Source of the DNA: Mycolicibacterium neworleansense
GTDB lineage: Bacteria; Actinomycetota; Actinomycetes; Mycobacteriales; Mycobacteriaceae
Length of the DNA stretch: 64,000 nt
Direction of reading: 5' to 3'
NCBI RefSeq assembly: GCF_001245615.1
Contig: NZ_CWKH01000003.1
Location: forward strand, 1,116,001 to 1,180,000
The notes under the pieces were generated by a model, which was given only the letters and a program-made list of their open reading frames with translations, searched no databases and had not been told where the DNA came from. Each line of letters opens with the position of its first letter. Positions within the stretch are counted from its first letter, which is position 1. This document shows positions 27,306 through 36,992 of the stretch, piece after piece. The position numbers and the translations under genes were made by a program.

Positions 27306-28569
27306 ACGTGATGTTCAGTTCGGTGAGGCCCCGCAGCAGGAACGTCGGCTCGTAGTTGTAGTTCCGCTGCCGAGCCGGCCCATGTGCGGACTCGTCGATC
27401 CCGATGTCGCGCATGCGATCCAGCAGGCGGCGGACGGTGATCTGCCCTTCCACCCGGGCCAGCGGCGCCCCGGCGCAGGTGTGGATGCCACGACCGAATG
27501 CGATGTGCTCGCGGACGTTCTTGCGGTCGGGGCGGAACTCCTGGGGATCCTCGAACTTTCGGGGATCCCGGTTGGCCGCGCCGAGGCAGAGCATCACGAT
27601 CGTGCCGGCCTTCAGATGCACGCCGCCGAGTGTGGTGGTCTTGCGGACCAGCCGGAAGTCGACCTTCGTCGGGGCGTGCATGCGCAGCGCCTCCTCGATG
27701 AAAGTCGGTATGCCGTCCGGGTTCTCACGCAGCGCCTGCTGGTACTGCGGGTAGTCGCCCAGGGTCTGGACCGCGGCCGTGAGCAGCTTGGTGACGGTCT
27801 CCTGGCCGGCGGCGAACAGGAACGTCGCCGGTTTCACCACCTCCAGGAGTTCCGGCGTGGAGCCGTCGGGATACGTGGCGGTGGCCATGCCGGAAAGGAC
27901 GTCGCCGCGCGGCTCGCGGCGGCGCTCCGCGAGATATCCCGCGAACTTGTCATCCAGGTACTGCAGTGGGTCGAGCCCCACCGGCTCACCGTCGAGCGCC
28001 CCGACCCGGTTGCCCTCCGGCCGCTCCGCACCCAGGGCGGCAAGGAATTCGGGGCGGTCCTCCTCCGGAACACCCAACAGGTCGATGATCGCCGAAGTGG
28101 CGAAGGGCTTGGCGTACTCCGACAGGAACTCGCATTTACCGTTGTCGATGAACTGGTCGAGCTGGTGATCGACCAGCTGCCACATGTAGTCCTCGTTCTC
28201 CTTGAGCCGCCGCGGTGTGAGCAGCTTGCTCAGCAGCGAGCGGGCCCGCTCATGCTGCGGCGGGTCCATCACCACCATGTGCTCGTGGATCGGGAACAGG
28301 TGGCGGTGCGCCTCGATCTGCTCGCTGATGTCGTCGCCCTCGGGCTCGAAGGGCAACGGCGGGAACAGACCGCCTATCGCGTTCACCGCGGAGAACGACG
28401 CGTGGTCCTTGAACGCCGCCATGACTTCCTGATAGCCGGTCACCGCCACCACACCGTGATGAGGTTCGGCGAACACCGGCCCGTTGCTGCGCAGATATTC
28501 GTAGTACTCGTACGGATCCTGGGCGACGGCCGGATCGGCGAAGTAGTCGACGGAGGCGAGATCGGTCAT
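27286..28569 (-). CDS. Cytochrome P450
   Basis: 427 aa bacterial P450. The I-helix motif is A254-G-Q-E-T258, the K-helix ExxR is E293-A-L-R296, and the haem loop FGRGIHTCAGAP supplies the thiolate C365. It is soluble, without a membrane anchor. Three bases separate it from the ferredoxin gene transcribed just before it, so that ferredoxin is the natural redox partner. The promoter carries an 18-bp operator shared with an SDR gene at 30.4 kb. Substrate unknown; a steroid or terpenoid is plausible in this neighbourhood, but this is inference. Confidence 0.92.
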   Translation of the reverse strand: MTDLASVDYFADPAVAQDPYEYYEYLRSNGPVFAEPHHGVVAVTGYQEVMAAFKDHASFSAVNAIGGLFPPLPFEPEGDDISEQIEAHRHLFPIHEHMVVMDPPQHERARSLLSKLLTPRRLKENEDYMWQLVDHQLDQFIDNGKCEFLSEYAKPFATSAIIDLLGVPEEDRPEFLAALGAERPEGNRVGALDGEPVGLDPLQYLDDKFAGYLAERRREPRGDVLSGMATATYPDGSTPELLEVVKPATFLFAAGQETVTKLLTAAVQTLGDYPQYQQALRENPDGIPTFIEEALRMHAPTKVDFRLVRKTTTLGGVHLKAGTIVMLCLGAANRDPRKFEDPQEFRPDRKNVREHIAFGRGIHTCAGAPLARVEGQITVRRLLDRMRDIGIDESAHGPARQRNYNYEPTFLLRGLTELNITFTPVKG

Positions 28570-28572
28570 GGC

Positions 28573-28809
28573 TCACTGGCCTTTCGTGCTGGTGTTGAGC
28601 AGGCTGATCGCCTGACGCGGGCAGGCGTCGACGGCAGATTTCACGTTGTCCCAGGTATCTTGATCCCACTGTCCGTCGGTCCGGGCAGCGCTGGCCACCT
28701 CGTCGTCGGACAGGTCGAACACCTCAGGGGCAAGTTGGATGCACAGGGCATGGCCTTCACACAGGCCGGCGTCGACCCGGACCGGGGTCGCGCTCATGTC
28801 TTCGAGCAT
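28573..28809 (-). CDS. [3Fe-4S]-type ferredoxin with CxxHxxC motif
   Basis: 78 aa ferredoxin. The cluster ligands are C17 and C23 in C-EG-H20-AL-C and C63 followed by Pro. The fourth ligand position holds His20, a variation known from mycobacterial P450-linked ferredoxins with three-cysteine motifs. ATG 28809 is preceded by GAGGAAACCG, supporting the longer start over the ATG four codons in. It is the first gene of the two-gene P450 operon and lies 20 bases from the operator at 28829. Confidence 0.9.
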   Translation of the reverse strand: MLEDMSATPVRVDAGLCEGHALCIQLAPEVFDLSDDEVASAARTDGQWDQDTWDNVKSAVDACPRQAISLLNTSTKGQ

Positions 28810-28828
28810 CGGTTTCCTCAGTTCTGAA

Positions 28829-28846
28829 TTTGATCAATCGATCAAA
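28829..28846. promoter_or_regulatory. TetR operator of the P450/SDR regulon, copy 1
   Basis: TTTGATC-AATC-GATCAAA has perfect 7-bp arms, between the ferredoxin-P450 operon and the TetR gene. The same 18-bp site, one base different in the spacer and followed by the same CCGTTA, occurs at 30394 before the SDR gene. Confidence 0.8.
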
Positions 28847-28950
28847 CCGTTAGGATGGCTCATGCTTACCACCCCCGACCTTCGGCGGTCAAGGATCTCG
28901 GCCGGCCGGAAACATCCGTTGTCGGGCAAGGATTTTCGGAGGGCGCACTG

Positions 28951-29544
28951 ATGGCGGCGGCGCGGGCGGCCAAGGAGAAGGACGCCGGCACCCGCAAGCG
29001 CCTCATTGAGGCAACCGCCCAGGTCATCCGGGACGAGGGCTACGCGGCGGCCACCACCCGGCGCATAGCAGCGGTGGCCGGTGTGCGTTCGGCTTTGGTG
29101 TACTACTACTTCGACACCCTCGACGACCTGTTCATCTCGGTGCTGCGCAGCGGTGCCGACGCGGCCCTGGCGCGGCTGCGCGAGGCGATCACCACCGACG
29201 ATCCGCTCCGCGCCCTGTGGCTGATCAACTCCGACTCGCGGGTCACCGGGCTCAACACCGAATTCATGGCCCTGGCCAATCACCGCAAGGCGATCGGCGT
29301 CGAACTCAAGGCCTACTCGGAGCGGGTCCGCGACATCGAAGCGACCGCCATGGCGGGAGTGCTGCGCGCCCACGGTGTGGACATGGAGGAATTCCCCCCG
29401 GTGGTGATGTCGATGCTGCTCACGCAGTCCGCCCGCAGCCTGTGCAACGAAGAGGCGGTCGGCGTGACCGAGGGCCACGCCGAGTTCCGCGCCTTCGTCG
29501 AGCGGTTCCTGCGCCGGTTCGGTACCGGTCAGGCCGCTACTTGA
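28951..29544 (+). CDS. TetR family transcriptional regulator
   Basis: 197 aa. The N-terminal HTH is TTRRIAAVAGVRSALVYYYF, and the rest is a helical ligand domain. ATG 28951 is chosen because GGAGGG lies about 9 bases upstream; an ATG at 28855 in the same frame would add 32 poorly conserved-looking residues. The gene is flanked by two genes or operons with the same 18-bp palindrome, so it probably represses the ferredoxin-P450 operon, itself and the SDR gene. It overlaps the convergent SDR stop by 8 bases. Confidence 0.85.
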   Translation: MAAARAAKEKDAGTRKRLIEATAQVIRDEGYAAATTRRIAAVAGVRSALVYYYFDTLDDLFISVLRSGADAALARLREAITTDDPLRALWLINSDSRVTGLNTEFMALANHRKAIGVELKAYSERVRDIEATAMAGVLRAHGVDMEEFPPVVMSMLLTQSARSLCNEEAVGVTEGHAEFRAFVERFLRRFGTGQAAT

Positions 29545-30376
29545 GCATGCTCCCGGCATCCACCGTGACCGGCAGGCCGGTGATGTAGCGGGCCTCGTCG
29601 GAGGCCAGGAACAGCACCGCATTACTGATGTCGACGGGCTCCACCCAGCCGACCGGAAGCACATGCATCAGCTGGGCGACGATGGCCATGTCGTCGGGAC
29701 CCGGGTTCTCCAGGTCGGGACGGAACAGCTTCATCGTGCCCTCGTTCATGAACATCGGGGTGTTCACGTTCGTCGGACATACCGAGTTCACCCGGATCGA
29801 GTGCTGACCCAACTCCACCGCGAAGCTGCGCATCAAACCGATCACTCCGTGCTTGGCCGCGATGTAGTGGCCGGTATGCGGGTAGGCCTTGAGGCCGCCG
29901 ACCGAGCTCGTGAGAACGATCGAACCACCCTGGCCACCGGAAAGAATGTGCGGCACAGCGGCTTTGACGGTCTTCCAGACACCCGACAGGTTGACGCCGA
30001 TCATGTCATCCCAGTCGGATTCCTTGGTCTCGTGCAGGACGTCCCCGCCGTTGCCGATACCGGCGTTGGCGACCACGATGTCGAGGCGGCCCAGCTGCTC
30101 GACACCACTGTCGACGGCTTCCTTGAGCGCATCGAAGTCACGCACATCTACTTCGGCGGTGACGATGCGACGGTTCAGCCCCTTGACCAGATCCGCGGTC
30201 TCGGCCAGATCGTCGGGAGTCGACGCCGGGATCGCGCTGGTGTCCGTGACGGGGCGGCAGACGTCGACGGCGATGATGTCGGCGCCTTCTTGCGCCAGTC
30301 GCAGCGCATGACTGCGCCCCTGCCCGCGTGCCGCTCCGGTAACGAGGGCTACCTTGCCCTCGACTCTGCCTGCCAT
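29537..30376 (-). CDS. Mycofactocin-type SDR oxidoreductase
   Basis: 279 aa SDR with TGAARGQGRSHALRLAQEGAD, the extra segment after strand 2 (ASTPDDLAETADLVKGLNRR) typical of mycofactocin-associated members, and catalytic HYIAAKHGV. ATG 30376 is preferred over ATG 30382 because AAAGGA then lies at proper distance. Its promoter has the operator shared with the P450 operon, suggesting that the SDR oxidises the alcohol made by the P450 (inference). Confidence 0.86.
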   Translation of the reverse strand: MAGRVEGKVALVTGAARGQGRSHALRLAQEGADIIAVDVCRPVTDTSAIPASTPDDLAETADLVKGLNRRIVTAEVDVRDFDALKEAVDSGVEQLGRLDIVVANAGIGNGGDVLHETKESDWDDMIGVNLSGVWKTVKAAVPHILSGGQGGSIVLTSSVGGLKAYPHTGHYIAAKHGVIGLMRSFAVELGQHSIRVNSVCPTNVNTPMFMNEGTMKLFRPDLENPGPDDMAIVAQLMHVLPVGWVEPVDISNAVLFLASDEARYITGLPVTVDAGSMLK

Positions 30377-30393
30377 GGCCATCCTTTCGATGA

Positions 30394-30411
30394 TTTGATC
30401 AGTCGATCAAA
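30394..30411. promoter_or_regulatory. TetR operator of the P450/SDR regulon, copy 2
   Basis: TTTGATC-AGTC-GATCAAA has perfect 7-bp arms, 18 bases upstream of the SDR start. It is nearly identical to the site at 28829. A degenerate third copy (TTTGATC-AAGC-GGTCAGC) lies at 30447-30464. Confidence 0.8.
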
Positions 30412-30476
30412 CCGTTACATTTGTCAGGCCGATTGTCAATGATTCCTTTGATCAAGCGGTCAGCTTTCATACGAAA

Positions 30477-30506
30477 CTGGGCCCCATCCCGAAGGATGGG
30501 GCCCAG
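30477..30506 (-). terminator. Intrinsic terminator with UUCG loop
   Basis: A perfect 13-bp stem (CTGGGCCCCATCC with its complement) encloses a loop that reads UUCG on the minus strand, closed by C-G. It is followed by TTTCGT and lies 17 bases after the stop of the 30523 gene. Confidence 0.85.
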
Positions 30507-30522
30507 CTACGCGCAGTGCTGA

Positions 30523-32001
30523 CTACTCCGACGAGGAGCCCGAGCTGTCCTTGGAGTCGCTGCTCTTGGACTCGCTGGACTTCGTCTCCTTGGCCTTGGC
30601 CTCCTTGGCCGCCTTGGCTTCCTTGGCCTTGGCCTGCCGGGCTTCCTTGGCCTCGTTGATCTTGGCCTTGATCCGGTCGGCGACCTTGGCCTTGCTCGCG
30701 GGCTTGGTGGCGGCAGTTCCGGTGGCCGCCTCCTCGGTGGCCGTCGCAACGGTGTTGGCGACCGGCGCCTCAACCTTGACAGCCTCGACAGCCGGGGTCT
30801 CCACCTTCACGGCCTCGACAGCCGGGGTCTCGACTGCCGGGGTCTCGACCTTCGGAGTCTCGACAGCCGGTGCCTCAGCCTTGGGGGCCTCGACGGCCGG
30901 GGCCGCTTCCTTGACGGACTCGACGACCGACTCGGTCTCCGCCGCCTTGGGCGCGATCGCGGACACCAGCTGAGCCGAGATGCTCGCGGGCACCGACGAC
31001 GGAGCAGCCGCCGGAGCCGGGGTTTCCGGAGTGTTGTCGATCGCATCGGCGAGCGTCTTCGGGATGTTCACCAGCAGGTTCTGCAGCAGGCCCGCGACAA
31101 TTCGGGCGCCGCCCTGCTCGCCGGGATCGGCGAACGTGAGCAGGGCCGGCCACTCGGTGTAGCCGCCGGTGCCCGTCTCGGGGTCCGGGTCGGAGTACTT
31201 GAATCCGTTGAGTGCCGCGTTGACCAGGATGCCCGGCGTGTTGATCACGGCATTGAAGGCACCCTGCACGTCTCCGGTGGACACGCTGGTGCTGATCGCC
31301 TCAGCGACCCGCGCCAGCTCGAACGCCGGGCCGCTGACCGTCGCGAAAGCACCCTGGAACAGGGCGCTGACGACGACGCTCGAGGTGAAGGTCGCGGCGA
31401 TCAGATTCGTGAAGTTCTGCGCGATCTGCTCTGGGATACCGGCCAGGTACTCGGTCCCGCCACGCGGCGTGCCCGAGAGGATGAACCCGGGAGCGATCAG
31501 CGAACCGAAGGCGCCCTGGAACGCGTACAGCATGGAGTGGTTGAACCAGCGGTATGCCTCGCCGATGTCACCGGCCTCGAGTGCGGCCTGCGCCTGGGCC
31601 AACCGGGCCTGCCCGTTGGCACCGTTGTACCAGTTCTGCAGGTTGGTCGGGATGGCGGTGAACGCCGCGCCGAACTTTGCCGCGTACCCCTGCTGGTTCT
31701 CCAAGACCTGGCTCAGGAACGGAGCCGGATTGGCCGCGATCGCCGCACCCAGAAGTTCGAGGTTGCTGAACGTGTTGCTGACGAGCGTCCCGTAGACATC
31801 GACCGGCGACGCGGTGGCGTCCATCGTCGACGCCGTCAGGTCGTAGGCAAAGCTCTGCGCCTGCTGAATGAGCGTCGTGTTCTGGGCAACCGGGGTCACC
31901 GCGATGGCGCTGGCACTCACCATGGCGACGCCGGCGAGAAGGAACTTGTCCTTGCGACTTGCCGCCGGGGCATGGCCGGAGGAAAGGGCAGGTAGGGGCA
32001 C
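30523..32001 (-). CDS. Secreted/outer-envelope mycobacterial protein with Pro-Ala-Val-Glu repeats and Lys-rich tail (GjpA-like)
   Basis: 492 aa. A signal-like N-terminus (KDKFLLAGVAMVSASAIAVTPVA) leads into a helical domain of about 300 residues with Gly/Phe/Asn-rich segments. Then comes a low-complexity stretch of repeated APAVETPKVE and EAVKVETPAV units, and a C-terminal KAKEAKAAKEAKAKE tail ending in Ser/Asp. The overall plan resembles mycobacterial proteins annotated as outer-membrane porin GjpA; that name is recall and unproven here. The start is GTG 32001 with AGGAG upstream. The basic tail recalls the polysaccharide-binding tails of HBHA. An IdeR-like sequence lies in its promoter. Confidence 0.7.
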   Translation of the reverse strand: MPLPALSSGHAPAASRKDKFLLAGVAMVSASAIAVTPVAQNTTLIQQAQSFAYDLTASTMDATASPVDVYGTLVSNTFSNLELLGAAIAANPAPFLSQVLENQQGYAAKFGAAFTAIPTNLQNWYNGANGQARLAQAQAALEAGDIGEAYRWFNHSMLYAFQGAFGSLIAPGFILSGTPRGGTEYLAGIPEQIAQNFTNLIAATFTSSVVVSALFQGAFATVSGPAFELARVAEAISTSVSTGDVQGAFNAVINTPGILVNAALNGFKYSDPDPETGTGGYTEWPALLTFADPGEQGGARIVAGLLQNLLVNIPKTLADAIDNTPETPAPAAAPSSVPASISAQLVSAIAPKAAETESVVESVKEAAPAVEAPKAEAPAVETPKVETPAVETPAVEAVKVETPAVEAVKVEAPVANTVATATEEAATGTAATKPASKAKVADRIKAKINEAKEARQAKAKEAKAAKEAKAKETKSSESKSSDSKDSSGSSSE

Positions 32002-32045
32002 GAAAACTCCTGAAAGCTGATAGTTGACTGAGGAACGACCAAAAA

Positions 32046-32064
32046 TTAGCTTAGCTTTCCCTAA
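32046..32064 (-). promoter_or_regulatory. IdeR-like box
   Basis: The 19 bases TTAGCTTAGCTTTCCCTAA match the IdeR/DtxR consensus TTAGGTTAGGCTAACCTAA at 14 positions. It lies 45 bases upstream of the GTG of the 30523-32001 gene. A second short palindrome, TAGG-TATG-CCTA, follows at about 32072. Iron control is possible but unproven. Confidence 0.4.
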
Positions 32065-32123
32065 ATATCAATAGGTATGCCTACCCTGACTTTCTGGATC
32101 GTAAATATGTGCTGGAAAACGAA

Positions 32124-32154
32124 CTGGGCCCCCTCCCGGCGGAAGGGGGCCCAG
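32124..32154 (-). terminator. Intrinsic terminator of the hsaACDB operon
   Basis: A 14-bp GC-rich stem (CTGGGCCCCCT pairing with AGGGGGCCCAG, extended by three pairs including one G-U) with a 3-base loop. On the minus strand TTCGTTTT follows. It lies about 20 bases after the hsaB stop and closely resembles the terminator at 30477. Confidence 0.85.
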
Positions 32155-32174
32155 TCTGTGTCAACGAGGAAAAG

Positions 32175-32744
32175 TCAGAGCCAGGTGTCAGAGGTGGTTG
32201 CGGTGAGGAACGCATCCAGATCGTCACGCCACTGCGCCGGGGTGTTCTTGTCCGGCTCGATCCCGGTGTACTCGCCGCGGTAGAACAGCAGCGGCCGAGG
32301 CTTACGCTTGGGGACTTCCGACAACGAGTGCACCGCACCGAACACCACGAAGTGGTCACCGCCGTCGTGCACGGAATGCACGTTGCAGTCGATGTGGGCC
32401 AAGCTGCCGGCGATCACCGGAGAGCCGAGATCCGATGGCGTCCAATCGATTCCGGCGAACTTGTCCGGCGCCTTCGAGCCGAACTGCGCGGAAACATGCT
32501 GCTGCTTCTCATGCAGCATGTTCACGCAGAACTTCCCACTGGCCTCGATGGCCTGCCACGCCCGAGACTGCTTGGTCGGGCAGAACAACACCAACGGCGG
32601 ATCGAGCGACAGTGCGGCGAACGATTGACAGGCAAAGCCTATCGGCGCGTCATCATGAAAAGTCGTGATAACGGTGACGCCAGTGCAGAACTGCCCCAGC
32701 ACATTTCGGAACGTGCGCGGGTCGATCGGCTCAGCGTTGGACAT
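32175..32744 (-). CDS. hsaB: Flavin reductase HsaB of 3-HSA hydroxylase
   Basis: 189 aa flavin-reductase-like domain protein. It has TFRNVLGQFCTGVTVITTF at the N-terminus, FACQSFAALSLDPPLVLF in the flavin site and the GDHFVVFGAVHSL segment. HsaB supplies reduced flavin to HsaA for hydroxylation of 3-HSA (ring A of the opened steroid) to the catechol 3,4-DHSA. ATG 32744 gives the family N-terminus; the frame is open further up but antisense-like. Last gene of hsaA-D-C-B, followed by a strong terminator. Confidence 0.92.
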   Translation of the reverse strand: MSNAEPIDPRTFRNVLGQFCTGVTVITTFHDDAPIGFACQSFAALSLDPPLVLFCPTKQSRAWQAIEASGKFCVNMLHEKQQHVSAQFGSKAPDKFAGIDWTPSDLGSPVIAGSLAHIDCNVHSVHDGGDHFVVFGAVHSLSEVPKRKPRPLLFYRGEYTGIEPDKNTPAQWRDDLDAFLTATTSDTWL

Positions 32745-32755
32745 GTCGGGAGCCG

Positions 32756-34552
<1,797 letters not shown>

Positions 34553-35743
34553 TCAGACCATCGTGTCGGCCGGGGGCAGGCCGAACTCGTTGTTGCCGAA
34601 GATCAGGTAGGCGCGCTCGGGATCGTTGGCCGCGTGCACCCGGCCGGCGTGTGCGTCACGCCAGAACCGCTGTACCGGAGCGTCGTTGGACAGCGCGGTG
34701 GCACCCGAGGCCTCGAAGAGCCGGTCGATCGAGGCGATCGCGCGGCCGGTGGCACGCACCTGATCGCGACGGGCGCGGGCGCGCAGCTCGAACGGGATCT
34801 CCTCACCGGCGACCAGCAGCGCGTACTCGTCGGCAACGTTGCCCGACAGCTGGCGCCAGGCGGCGTCGATGTCGCTGGCGGCCTCGGCGATCCGGATCTT
34901 GGCGAACGGATCGTCCTTGGCCTTCTCGCCGGCGAAGGCGGCGCGGACACGCTTGCCCTGGTGCTCGACGTGGGCGTCGTAGGCGCCGTAGGCCATACCC
35001 ACGATCGGGGCCGAGATGGTGGTGGGATGAATTGTGCCCCAAGGCATCTTGTAGACCGGGGCGGTGTTGGTCCGATACCCGCCGGCGGTGCCGTCATTCA
35101 TGGCCTTGTAGGACAGGAAGCGGTGCTTGGGCACGAACACGTCCTTGACCACGACGGTGTTGCTGCCGGTGCCGCGCAGGCCGACCACGTTCCAGACGTC
35201 GTCGATCTGGTAGTCGGTCCGCGGGATCAGGAAGCTGCCGAAATCGACCGGCCGGCCGTCCTTGATGACCGGGCCACCGAGGAAGGCCCAGGTGGCGTGG
35301 TCGCAACCCGAGGACCAGTTCCAAGCGCCGTTGACGATGTAGCCGTCGCCGGTCTCGGTGACGACACCGGCACCCATCGGGGCGTAGGAGGAGGAGATGC
35401 GGACCGAGGTGTCCTCACCCCAGACGTCTTCCTGGGCCTGCTGGTCGAACAGCGCCAGGTGCCAGTTGTGCACGCCGATGATGCCGGCCACCCAGCCGGT
35501 CGAACCACAGGCGCTGGCCAGCCGGCGGACCGCCTCGTAGAAGACCGCCGGATCGCACTGCAGGCCACCCCACTGCTCCGGCTGCAGCAGCTTGAAGAAG
35601 CCGACCTCTTCCAGCGCTTTCACGTTCGCATCGGGCAGCTTGCGCAGATCCTCGGTCTCCTGAGCGCGCTCACGCAGCGTCGGCAGCAGTTCGTCGATGC
35701 CGGCCAGAACTGCCTGCACGTCACGCTGTTCAATGGATGTCAC
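34553..35743 (-). CDS. hsaA: Flavin-dependent monooxygenase HsaA (3-HSA hydroxylase)
   Basis: 396 aa acyl-CoA-dehydrogenase-fold monooxygenase, with CGSTGWVAGIIGVHNWHLALF and the WNWSSGCDHATW substrate region. It hydroxylates 3-HSA using reduced flavin from HsaB. GTG 35743 is chosen because GGGAGG lies 7 bases upstream and the length then matches the known protein (about 394 aa); the longer frame is non-conserved. First gene of hsaADCB. A KstR-like box lies 60 bases upstream. Confidence 0.93.
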   Translation of the reverse strand: MTSIEQRDVQAVLAGIDELLPTLRERAQETEDLRKLPDANVKALEEVGFFKLLQPEQWGGLQCDPAVFYEAVRRLASACGSTGWVAGIIGVHNWHLALFDQQAQEDVWGEDTSVRISSSYAPMGAGVVTETGDGYIVNGAWNWSSGCDHATWAFLGGPVIKDGRPVDFGSFLIPRTDYQIDDVWNVVGLRGTGSNTVVVKDVFVPKHRFLSYKAMNDGTAGGYRTNTAPVYKMPWGTIHPTTISAPIVGMAYGAYDAHVEHQGKRVRAAFAGEKAKDDPFAKIRIAEAASDIDAAWRQLSGNVADEYALLVAGEEIPFELRARARRDQVRATGRAIASIDRLFEASGATALSNDAPVQRFWRDAHAGRVHAANDPERAYLIFGNNEFGLPPADTMV

Positions 35744-35802
35744 GGAAATGCCTCCCAAGAATCGGACTGCGATAAGCGCGAGCTGACCGCCTAGACAGAG
35801 AT

Positions 35803-35816
35803 TAGAACACGTTACG
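35803..35816. promoter_or_regulatory. KstR operator (hsa side)
   Basis: TAGAACACGTTACG fits the KstR consensus TnnAACnnGTTnnA at all fixed positions but the last (G for A). It lies in the hsaA promoter, 60 bases before the start. Confidence 0.75.
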
Positions 35817-35871
35817 ATTTGTGTCGAGCAGGGCCTGGCAATGCGGGGCTGGACCTGGGCAAGTACGTTTT

Positions 35872-35885
35872 TGTAACCTGTTCTA
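35872..35885. promoter_or_regulatory. KstR operator (kshB side)
   Basis: TGTAACCTGTTCTA matches TnnAACnnGTTnnA at every fixed position and lies 26 bases before the kshB GTG. The divergent region thus holds one KstR site per direction. Confidence 0.85.
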
Positions 35886-35911
35886 GTTATGAGTGAAGAG
35901 AGGGTCCAGCC

Positions 35912-36970
35912 GTGACCGATGAGCCACTGGGCAGCCATGTACTCGAACTGCAGGTCAGCGCAGTCGTCGAGGAGACAGCCGACGCGCGGTCTCTGGTGTT
36001 CTGCGTTCCTGAAGGTTCGGACATCCCTGCCGACCGGTTGCGCTACGCCCCTGGCCAGTTCCTGACCCTGCGGGTGCCGAGCGATCGCACCGGCTCGGTG
36101 GCCCGCTGCTATTCGCTGTCCAGTTCCCCGGTGACCGACGATCAGCTGACCGTGACGGTCAAGCGGACTGCCGACGGCTACGCGTCAAACTGGCTGTGCG
36201 ACAACGCCCACGCCGGGATGCGGATGCACGTGCTGGCTCCGTCGGGGACGTTCGTACCCAAGGACCTCGACACCGACTTCCTGCTGCTGGCCGCGGGCAG
36301 CGGCATCACGCCGATGATGGCGATCTGCAAGTCGGCACTCGCCGAGGGCAGCGGCAACGTCGTCCTCGTGTACGCCAACCGCGACGAGAACTCCGTCATC
36401 TTCGGCGCGACCCTGCGTGAGCTGGCCGCCAAGTACCCCGACCGGTTCACCGTCGTGCATTGGCTGGAGACCGTGCAGGGGCTACCCAGCCCCGCCGCGC
36501 TGGCCGGGCTGGTCGCGCCCTACGCCTCGCGCGAGGCCTTCATCTGCGGGCCCGGACCGTTCATGGCGGCAGCCGAGCAGGCGCTGCAGCAGGCCGGTGC
36601 CACCGACGAGCGCATCCACATCGAGGTGTTCAAGTCGCTGGACTCCGACCCCTTCGCCGCCGTTGTGATCGAAGAAGACGACAGCGACCAGGGTCCGGCC
36701 ACCGCGATCGTCACCCTCGACGGCACCACCCACGAGGTCCGCTGGCCGCGTTCGGCCACGCTGCTCGACGTCCTGCTGGACAAGGGCCTGGACGCCCCGT
36801 TCTCCTGCCGCGAAGGCCATTGCGGCGCATGTGCGGTGCTCAAGAAATCCGGAGACGTCGAGATGAAGATCAACGACGTGCTCGAACCCTCCGACCTCGA
36901 CGAGGGCCTGATCCTGGGTTGCCAGGCCACGCCGGTGTCGGATTCGGTCGAAGTCACCTACGACGAGTAA
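35912..36970 (+). CDS. kshB: 3-ketosteroid 9-alpha-hydroxylase reductase KshB
   Basis: 352 aa flavodoxin-reductase-type protein in the order FAD domain (RCYSLSSSP), NAD domain (LLAAGSGITPMMA, FICGPGPFM) and C-terminal plant-type [2Fe-2S] ferredoxin. The ferredoxin ligands are C-REGH-C-GA-C and a later C in LGCQATP. It passes NADH electrons to the Rieske oxygenase KshA, which opens ring B together with KstD. GTG 35912 follows GAGAGGG. kshA is not in the window. KstR box upstream. Confidence 0.93.
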   Translation: MTDEPLGSHVLELQVSAVVEETADARSLVFCVPEGSDIPADRLRYAPGQFLTLRVPSDRTGSVARCYSLSSSPVTDDQLTVTVKRTADGYASNWLCDNAHAGMRMHVLAPSGTFVPKDLDTDFLLLAAGSGITPMMAICKSALAEGSGNVVLVYANRDENSVIFGATLRELAAKYPDRFTVVHWLETVQGLPSPAALAGLVAPYASREAFICGPGPFMAAAEQALQQAGATDERIHIEVFKSLDSDPFAAVVIEEDDSDQGPATAIVTLDGTTHEVRWPRSATLLDVLLDKGLDAPFSCREGHCGACAVLKKSGDVEMKINDVLEPSDLDEGLILGCQATPVSDSVEVTYDE

Positions 36971-36992
36971 CGAGCGGATACCTTTCTTGACG

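Noticed and set aside
30551..30973. Plus-strand low-complexity frame rich in Ser/Ala/Leu
   Set aside because: It is the complement of the repetitive tail of the minus-strand secreted protein; its repeats simply mirror that sequence.
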